The notes beneath the pieces are model-generated. The model saw only the letters and a program-made list of their open reading frames with translations, was not told the DNA's origin and searched no databases. From Variovorax sp. (lineage in GTDB: Bacteria > Pseudomonadota > Gammaproteobacteria > Burkholderiales > Burkholderiaceae_C), in contig JANXTS010000098.1 of NCBI GenBank assembly GCA_025352265.1, forward strand, positions 1-56,179: 56,179 nt of DNA, read 5' to 3'. This document shows, in pieces, positions 54,522-56,179 of this stretch (its first letter is position 1; every line of letters begins with the position of its first letter). A program made the position numbers and the translations under genes.

Positions 54522-55235
54522 ATGGGCGCGCAGTGGAAAGCAAAACACAAGGACCTGGCGGCCAACGCCAGGGGTCGGGTCTTCGGCAAATTAGCCAAGG
54601 ACATCATGATCGCGGCGCGCGGCGGTGCCGACCCGGCCTCGAACGCGCGGCTTCGGCTGGTCGTCGAGCAGGCCCGCAAGGTGTCGATGCCCAAGGAAAC
54701 GCTCGACCGCGCCATCAAGAAGGGCGCTGGCCTGACCGGCGAGGCGGTGCACTTCGATCACGTGATCTACGAAGGCTTTACGCCGCATCTCGTGCCGTTG
54801 ATGGTCGAGTGCCTGACCGATAACGTGAACCGCACCGCGTCTGAAATGCGGGTGCTGTTTCGCAAAGGCCAGCTCGGATCGTCGGGCTCGGTGGCGTGGG
54901 ATTTCGACCACGTCGGCATGATCGAAGCCGAGCCTTCGACCAAGGATGCAGACCCGGAAGTGGCCGCCATCGAAGCCGGCGCGCAAGACATGGAACCGGG
55001 CGCGGAAGACGGCACGACGATGTTCCTGACCGATCCGGCCGACCTCGATCTCGTGAGCCGTGCGTTGCCGGCGCAAGGCTTTTCGGTGCTGTCGGCCAAG
55101 CTCGGCTACAAGGCGAAGAACCCGGTCGACCCGGCAACGTTGAGCGCCGAACATCTGGAAGAAGTCGAGGCGTTCCTGGCGGCGATCGATGCCAACGACG
55201 ACGTGCAGAACGTGTTTGCGGGATTGGCTGGCTAG
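54522..55235 (+). CDS. YebC/PmpR family protein (YeeN-like)
   Basis: The 237-residue protein begins [33 protein letters not shown]. It then has [15 protein letters not shown] and [31 protein letters not shown], the hallmark of YebC proteins. The N-terminal region [14 protein letters not shown] differs from canonical YebC (GHSKWANI) and resembles the YeeN branch. YebC proteins act as transcription regulators or, in recent work, assist translation of proline-rich stretches. AAGGAG lies 6 bases before the chosen ATG. Confidence 0.93.
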   Translation: MGAQWKAKHKDLAANARGRVFGKLAKDIMIAARGGADPASNARLRLVVEQARKVSMPKETLDRAIKKGAGLTGEAVHFDHVIYEGFTPHLVPLMVECLTDNVNRTASEMRVLFRKGQLGSSGSVAWDFDHVGMIEAEPSTKDADPEVAAIEAGAQDMEPGAEDGTTMFLTDPADLDLVSRALPAQGFSVLSAKLGYKAKNPVDPATLSAEHLEEVEAFLAAIDANDDVQNVFAGLAG

Positions 55236-55347
55236 ACCTGCAAAGCAGAAACGGCGCGCTGTCCGATTGCCATGCGGCACAGCGGGCATCAGCATCATTC
55301 TTTACGCGCGGTAACTGCGCGGCGAAACCCGCACTACAAGGACTCGC

Positions 55348-56179
55348 ATGGCATCCGTTTCTGAAAATTCCCCCGTCTGGTTCATCACCGGATGCTCCAC
55401 CGGCTTCGGCCATGAACTCGCCACACTCGTGCTCGCGCGCGGCGGGCGTGCAGTGGTCACGGCGCGCGACAAGGCAAGGCTCGCTCCCTTGATCGAAGCT
55501 GCCGGCGAGCGCGCGCTGGCACTCGATCTCGACGTGACGGATGCGGCGCAGATCGCCTCGGCTGTCGCCGCCGCCGAAGCGAAATTCGGACGTATCGATG
55601 TGTTGGTCAACAACGCCGGCTACGGCTATCAATCGTCAGTAGAAGAAGGCGAGGAGTCTGAAATTCGCGCGCAGTTCGATGCCAACGTGTTCGGCCTCTT
55701 CGCGATGACGCGCGCGGTGTTGCCCGGCATGCGCGCACGGCGCAAGGGCCATGTGCTCAATGTCACCTCGGTGGCAGGCTTCCTCGGCTTTCCGGGCTCC
55801 GGCTACTACGCGGCGAGCAAGCACGCGGTCGAAGGTTTCTCGGACGCGCTGGCGTTCGAAGGCGAGCCGCTGGGCATCAAGGTGACGTGCGTGGCACCGG
55901 GACCGTTTCGCACCGACTGGGCCGGTCGCTCCCTGAAGCAGACGCCCAACCGCATCGCCGACTACGCCGAGACCGCCGGCGCTCGCATGAACACGACCGC
56001 GACCAAGACCGGCACCCAGCCGGGTGACCCGGCGCGCGCCGCAGCCGCCATGATCCACATTACCGAGGTCGACAATCCACCGCGCCATCTGGTGCTCGGC
56101 GCTATCGGCTTCGAGAACGTGACGAAGACGTTGAAGAAGAGCCTGGCGGAAATCGAGCAGTGGAAAGAAACCAGCGTGG
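55348..56179 (+). CDS. Short-chain dehydrogenase/reductase (3' end cut by window edge)
   Basis: About 277 residues are visible before the sequence ends, near the natural length of 275-290 for this group. The NAD(P)-binding motif is TGCSTGFGHELA, followed by NNAGYG, the catalytic serine in NVTSVAGFLG and YAASK (YYAASKHAVEGFSDAL). The C-terminal TWAGRS-like DWAGRSLKQT and NPPRHLVLG segments match a common Gram-negative oxidoreductase family that often acts on small carbonyl compounds. AAGGA precedes the ATG. The exact substrate is unknown. Confidence 0.9.
   Translation, partial: MASVSENSPVWFITGCSTGFGHELATLVLARGGRAVVTARDKARLAPLIEAAGERALALDLDVTDAAQIASAVAAAEAKFGRIDVLVNNAGYGYQSSVEEGEESEIRAQFDANVFGLFAMTRAVLPGMRARRKGHVLNVTSVAGFLGFPGSGYYAASKHAVEGFSDALAFEGEPLGIKVTCVAPGPFRTDWAGRSLKQTPNRIADYAETAGARMNTTATKTGTQPGDPARAAAAMIHITEVDNPPRHLVLGAIGFENVTKTLKKSLAEIEQWKETSV

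Overview
The window looks like about 56 kb of chromosome from a GC-rich betaproteobacterium of the Burkholderiales, most likely the Comamonadaceae and Variovorax-like. The basis is gene content and arrangement (parA-hydrolase-parB next to mnmG-rsmG, a minCDE operon, a box benzoyl-CoA cluster with BoxR, branched-chain-type ABC uptake genes) and the protein sequences themselves. This placement is an inference; no 16S rRNA gene or tRNA was seen. No insertion sequence, prophage or CRISPR array was found.

Layout. 1-216: start of a type VI secretion VgrG, cut by the left edge. 382-4006 (minus): a compact operon of hydrolase, acyl carrier protein, beta-ketoacyl synthase and a di-iron sterol-desaturase-type hydroxylase, divergent from a two-component system (4167-6199). 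6251-9807: old yellow enzyme, YbfB-type MFS exporter, glutathione S-transferase and a DUF1328 membrane peptide. 10114-16100: mnmG, rsmG, a LysE-type exporter, parA, a small hydrolase and parB, with one perfect and one near-perfect parS site inside the mnmG and rsmG coding sequences. 16240-19609: FAD-linked oxidase, cobalamin adenosyltransferase, amino-acid binding protein and a small hypothetical protein.

19836-23957: a Rut uracil-degradation locus (rutA, an in-frame rutB-rutC fusion, rutD, rutE). A TetR/RutR-like regulator there ends after its DNA-binding domain, and rutF and rutG are missing. 24143-26067: minC-minD-minE. 26271-28588: an unrecognised protein, a PaaI-type thioesterase and an AsmA-like protein.

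28604-41094: the main catabolic island. A seven-gene minus-strand operon (benzoate-CoA ligase, hydrolase, livK-H-M-G-F-type transporter) runs divergently from boxR, which is followed by boxC-boxB-boxA. Together these can import benzoate, activate it to benzoyl-CoA, epoxidise it and open the ring. Four copies of a 16-bp TGCA-containing motif lie in the two promoter regions and are probably BoxR operators. A MaoC dehydratase, an acetoacetyl-CoA synthetase and an RNase H-like gene follow.

44387-49731: a ribose/galactose-type ABC importer of unknown substrate (binding protein, double ATPase, two permeases) plus an esterase. 49706-53180: a LysR regulator divergent from a second sterol-desaturase-type gene that is translationally coupled to a coniferyl-type aldehyde dehydrogenase. 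53197-56179: a holin-like membrane protein, a 2OG-Fe(II) oxygenase, a YebC/YeeN-family protein and a short-chain dehydrogenase cut by the right edge.

The items most worth a second look are the unassigned KAS/ACP/hydroxylase operon, the BoxR operator set, the coding-sequence parS pair, and the reduced Rut locus with its fused rutB-rutC and truncated regulator.
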